64,000 nt of DNA, taken from NCBI RefSeq assembly GCF_000308475.2, contig NZ_BAFT02000098.1, forward strand, positions 1-64,000, written 5' to 3'. A program made the position numbers and the translations under genes. Shown here piece by piece: positions 61,273 through 64,000 of this stretch. Origin of the DNA: Nocardia brasiliensis NBRC 14402. Lineage in GTDB: Bacteria > Actinomycetota > Actinomycetes > Mycobacteriales > Mycobacteriaceae. Below the pieces are notes generated by a model. It was not told the origin of the DNA. It saw nothing but the letters and a program-made list of their open reading frames with translations, and made no database searches. Within the stretch, counting starts at the first letter, position 1. Every line of letters starts with the position of its first letter.

Positions 61273-63270
61273 TCAGCGCCTGCGGCGACGCAGCATCAGC
61301 AGCACCGCCGCCGCGACGAGCACGCCGACGGCCAGCAGCACGCCCGCGGCGATCGCCAGCATCCGGGCGACGGAATCGTTCGAGATCGAGGCCCCGGTCG
61401 CGGTCGGCGCCACCGCCGCCGGGTCGAAGAACTCCGGCTCCCGGTCGCCCGTCTGGAACAGCACCGAACCCGAAAGCCGGTACCAGCGGCGCGAATCCGC
61501 GTTCAGCCAGTCCAGGGCCCGGTCGAGGTGCTCCGGCGCCTCCGTCGAGGTGGCGACCACCACCGTGCGCCCGCCGGACCAGGTCGTCTGCAGCGACCCG
61601 AACGGAACCGTCGGATCGATCCGCACGGCGGCTCGGGTACTGTCGTCGGTCACGGTCAACGTGTCGTCGTCCTGGCTGAGCGGCAGCCGGATCGAGTCGG
61701 GCAGATCGCCGGTGGCCGTGATCAGCACGGCGGGCTGCTTGCCGCGGGCGGCGGCGTCGAAGCCGACCAATTCGGGCCGCAGCGGCACCGCGGTCAGCCG
61801 CTGCAACCCGGTGAGGATCTTGACCGCGCGCAGGGTGTCGGTGAATCCCGGTGTGCGCAAACCGACTTGGAAGCCGGGCAGCAGCGCCTGCGGCAGCGCG
61901 CCGAAGCCGCCGGGTACCGGCGGCGCGGCCGAGGCGCTGGTCACCTCACTGTCGGGATCGATCGTCAGGGTGACCGGTTGCTCCAGGCCGCAGCCGTGCG
62001 TGAGCCCCGTCTGATGGAAGGTGACGGTCAGCGTCGTGTAGCGGCCGAGCACCTCGTCGGGGAGATCGATCCAGCGTTCGATGCGCCCACTCGCGTCCAC
62101 CGGCCAGCTGTCGATGTACCTGCTGCCCGCCGTCACGGTGATATTGCCGCTCAGGGTGCTGGGCAGCGGAGTGTAGTTGCCCAGCAGGCGAATTCGGATG
62201 TCGCGGGACGCACGGCCGAGACGCGTCTGGTCGATGCCGATATCCACGCTCACCGAACCGATCGCGGTCGCACTGAGCTGGGTCTCGCCGAGCGCGAGCA
62301 GCGTCGTCGAGTCCGGCGCGAGCTGCGGCGCCTGCGGCAGGGCGACAGCGGTCGCACCCGAGGTGATCGCGATCTTCGTCAAAGCACTGGTGAGCAAGCG
62401 GATTTGGTCATCGAGGGCGGAACCGTTCCCGGTGATCCGCAGGACCGGCTGGGCGCTCGTGGTGACCCGCAGCCCCGCGTCGGGCGACTCCGCGATCTCG
62501 ATCTGACGCTCCAGCAACCCCGGTGCGTGGTCGGGGACTGCCGCGCCGGCCTGCACCGGTCGCACGTCCACCGTCAGCGGTTGACCGTGGTAGCGCGCGA
62601 TCAGCGCGGTCGTCAGCGTGAGGACCGCGGCGCTTTCCGTCTCCGACGGCGTGGCCGGGACGTACACCGTCAACTGCCGCAGGGCCGGCGGCAGGAATTC
62701 GGCGACGGTCGCCGGTTGCGCCTCCGCGCCGAAGTATCCGACCGCCGCGTCCGAGAGCGTCATCGGACGTCCGAGCCAATCCGTCACGCAGGTGCCCGGT
62801 TCCGAGACCAGCGACGAGGTGAGCGTCACCGAGATCGCGTTGTTCTCCTGTTCCGCACCTGCCAGTGAAAGCCGAACCGGGGCCCGCGGGTCCTGCGGCA
62901 CCTCCACCCGGTCGAGCAGGCGCGTACCGGAGTGCACCTCTAGCGTGCCGCGCGCCACGTGCGGCGGTAGCTGGATCGTGCCTGTCAACGCGGTGGGTGC
63001 CATACCGGGCAGCAGCGGCAGCGCGATGCTGCGCTCGAACTGCTGCCCGGGGAAGGTCAGGGCGGTGCCCATGCCGAGGTCGGACAACGGCAAGCTCATG
63101 TCCCCGGCCGCCGGCGTCGGCGGCGCCTCGGCCGGGGCAGGTGGTGCCGGTGCTGGTTGAGCTACTGCGATTGGTGGCGCGACGGCTACCGCGGCCAGTG
63201 CCACGCCCACCCCGAGCAGGCACGTCCTGCGTGCGCGACGCCCAAGCTGTAAGCATGCCCCGAAAGTCAC
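61273..63270 (-). CDS. BcsB-like exported, membrane-anchored polysaccharide synthase partner
   Basis: 665 residues from a GTG with GGAGG six bases upstream. A signal peptide (about 10-36, ending AVAQP) is followed by a Pro/Ala linker and alternating jelly-roll domains: GTLEVHSGTRLLDRVEVP and NNAISVTLTSSLV, then a second pair. A single C-terminal helix (about 635-658) ends in RRRRR. This is the layout of cellulose-synthase subunit BcsB, which guides the nascent polymer outside the membrane. It is the first gene of the operon, upstream of the GT2 synthase. It is unusual in an actinobacterium, where cellulose-like polymers normally use CslA/GlxA. Confidence 0.75.
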   Translation of the reverse strand: MTFGACLQLGRRARRTCLLGVGVALAAVAVAPPIAVAQPAPAPPAPAEAPPTPAAGDMSLPLSDLGMGTALTFPGQQFERSIALPLLPGMAPTALTGTIQLPPHVARGTLEVHSGTRLLDRVEVPQDPRAPVRLSLAGAEQENNAISVTLTSSLVSEPGTCVTDWLGRPMTLSDAAVGYFGAEAQPATVAEFLPPALRQLTVYVPATPSETESAAVLTLTTALIARYHGQPLTVDVRPVQAGAAVPDHAPGLLERQIEIAESPDAGLRVTTSAQPVLRITGNGSALDDQIRLLTSALTKIAITSGATAVALPQAPQLAPDSTTLLALGETQLSATAIGSVSVDIGIDQTRLGRASRDIRIRLLGNYTPLPSTLSGNITVTAGSRYIDSWPVDASGRIERWIDLPDEVLGRYTTLTVTFHQTGLTHGCGLEQPVTLTIDPDSEVTSASAAPPVPGGFGALPQALLPGFQVGLRTPGFTDTLRAVKILTGLQRLTAVPLRPELVGFDAAARGKQPAVLITATGDLPDSIRLPLSQDDDTLTVTDDSTRAAVRIDPTVPFGSLQTTWSGGRTVVVATSTEAPEHLDRALDWLNADSRRWYRLSGSVLFQTGDREPEFFDPAAVAPTATGASISNDSVARMLAIAAGVLLAVGVLVAAAVLLMLRRRRR

Positions 63271-63439
63271 GCGCGGCCTCCTGCGAGTCGGTCCCGGTCG
63301 GCAGTCCGTTGCTGGCAGATTGCGCGGACATGCCGCACCACCCGAGCGGAGCCTATAGCCGAGCACCGGCAATACCGCCTCGACATGCCCGAGCCGCGGA
63401 CCGCGGACCGCCGCGACCTCGGCTAGCCGGGCACCGACC

Positions 63440-64000
63440 TCACCATTCGGCGAACGACCCGTCCTTGCGGTGCCAGATCGGGTTGCGCCAGCGATGACCC
63501 AGTTCCGCGGCGCGCGCCACGGCGGTCTCGTCGACCTGGATGCCGAGGCCAGGTGCCCGCAAAAGGTCGACGTACCCGTCGCGGTAGGCGAACACGGCAG
63601 GATCGACGAGGTAGTCGAGCAGGTCCGAACCCTCGTTGTAGTGGATGCCGAGACTCTGCTCCTGGATGAGCAGATTGGGCGTGGCGAAGCCGACCTGCAG
63701 GCTGGCGGCCAGGGCGATCGGGCCGAGCGGACAATGCGGGGCCAGCGCCACATCGCGGCTCTCGGCGAGCGCGGCGATGCGGCGGACCTCGGAGATGCCG
63801 CCCGCGTGCGAGAGATCGGGTTGCACCACGGCGACGCCCCGGTCGAGCACGGTCCGGAAATCCCAGCGGGAGAACAACCTTTCGCCGGTGGCGATGGGAA
63901 TGCTCGTCGCGGCGGTGATCTCGCCGATCCGCTCGCTGACCTCCGGCACCAGCGGCTCTTCCACGAAGAACGGGAGATACGGCTCCAGCAGCGGCAGCAC
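63440..64000 (-). CDS. Galactonate-dehydratase-type enolase-superfamily enzyme (N-terminus outside window)
   Basis: The last 186 codons are present. FVEEPLVPEV and IPIATGERLFSRWDF carry two metal-binding glutamates of the mandelate-racemase subgroup. VVQPDLSHAGGISEVRRIA and the catalytic-His segment APHCPLGPIALAA match D-galactonate dehydratase (DgoD). It removes water from D-galactonate or a related sugar acid to give a 2-keto-3-deoxy acid. The 170-bp gap before the BcsB-like gene shows no other feature. Other acid-sugar dehydratases remain possible. Confidence 0.82.
   Translation of the reverse strand: MLPLLEPYLPFFVEEPLVPEVSERIGEITAATSIPIATGERLFSRWDFRTVLDRGVAVVQPDLSHAGGISEVRRIAALAESRDVALAPHCPLGPIALAASLQVGFATPNLLIQEQSLGIHYNEGSDLLDYLVDPAVFAYRDGYVDLLRAPGLGIQVDETAVARAAELGHRWRNPIWHRKDGSFAEW

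Noticed and set aside
59766..62868. Two long overlapping + strand frames opposite the synthase-partner genes
   Set aside because: Arg/Gly-rich translation without motifs; the minus strand has clear signal peptide, membrane helices and ribosome sites.

Overview
The window comes from a high-GC actinobacterium, most likely a mycolic-acid-type genus such as Nocardia or a close relative. The grounds are uniform high-GC coding sequence, three F420/flavin LLM-type oxidoreductases, a proteasome beta subunit, a latex-clearing-protein homologue, an FadD-type acyl ligase, and a protein resembling the mycobacterial phthiodiolone ketoreductase. Genus assignment is inference. I saw no rRNA, tRNA, CRISPR array, intact insertion sequence or prophage.

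Region A (1-10222) looks like a small natural-product cluster. Leftward it holds the start of an AMP-ligase (cut by the window) and an LLM oxidoreductase. Rightward it holds a translationally coupled run: glycosyltransferase, stand-alone condensation-domain protein, arylamine N-acetyltransferase-like protein, and a 1226-residue AMP-ligase/ketoreductase/carrier protein. A SARP regulator with an NB-ARC ATPase domain closes the cluster. The divergent promoter (1220-1410) carries TCGAnnn heptads about 21-22 bp apart, the kind of array SARP proteins bind.

Region B (10466-31681) is a Wzx/Wzy-style surface-polysaccharide locus. It has an initiating polyprenyl-phosphate sugar transferase, a flippase, a probable polymerase, a Wzz-like protein, six glycosyltransferases of several families, an aminotransferase, a pyruvyl transferase and a nucleotide-sugar cassette. 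That cassette consists of glucose-1-phosphate cytidylyltransferase, two TylCIII-like methyltransferase paralogues (one degenerate), a PIG-L deacetylase, an SDR epimerase and an RmlC-like epimerase. Many genes overlap by 4 bp, so they are probably translated as coupled units.

Region C (31693-43793) is mixed metabolism: SRPBCC protein, LLM oxidoreductase, type-B carboxylesterase, Tat-exported PIG-L deacetylase with a C-terminal carbohydrate-binding-like domain, small membrane protein, orphan catalytically complete proteasome beta subunit, diguanylate cyclase, acyl-CoA synthetase and a berberine-bridge-type FAD oxidase.

Region D (43794-44919) is a 1.1-kb gene-free island built from inverted repeats. 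It contains a roughly 480-bp imperfect palindrome, nested hairpins and a 16-bp direct repeat.

Region E (44920-55399) holds the latex-clearing-protein homologue with a small membrane partner, a PepSY protein, an AraC regulator, a fatty-acid/sterol hydroxylase, the phthiodiolone-reductase-like LLM protein, two divergent secreted papain-fold proteins, a secreted beta-propeller-like protein and a class V aminotransferase. Region F (55502-63270) looks like a second exopolysaccharide machine: a BcsB-like membrane-anchored protein, a polytopic unknown protein, a processive GT2 synthase, a GT-C enzyme and a GH5-like lipoprotein. The window ends inside a galactonate-dehydratase-type enolase-superfamily gene.
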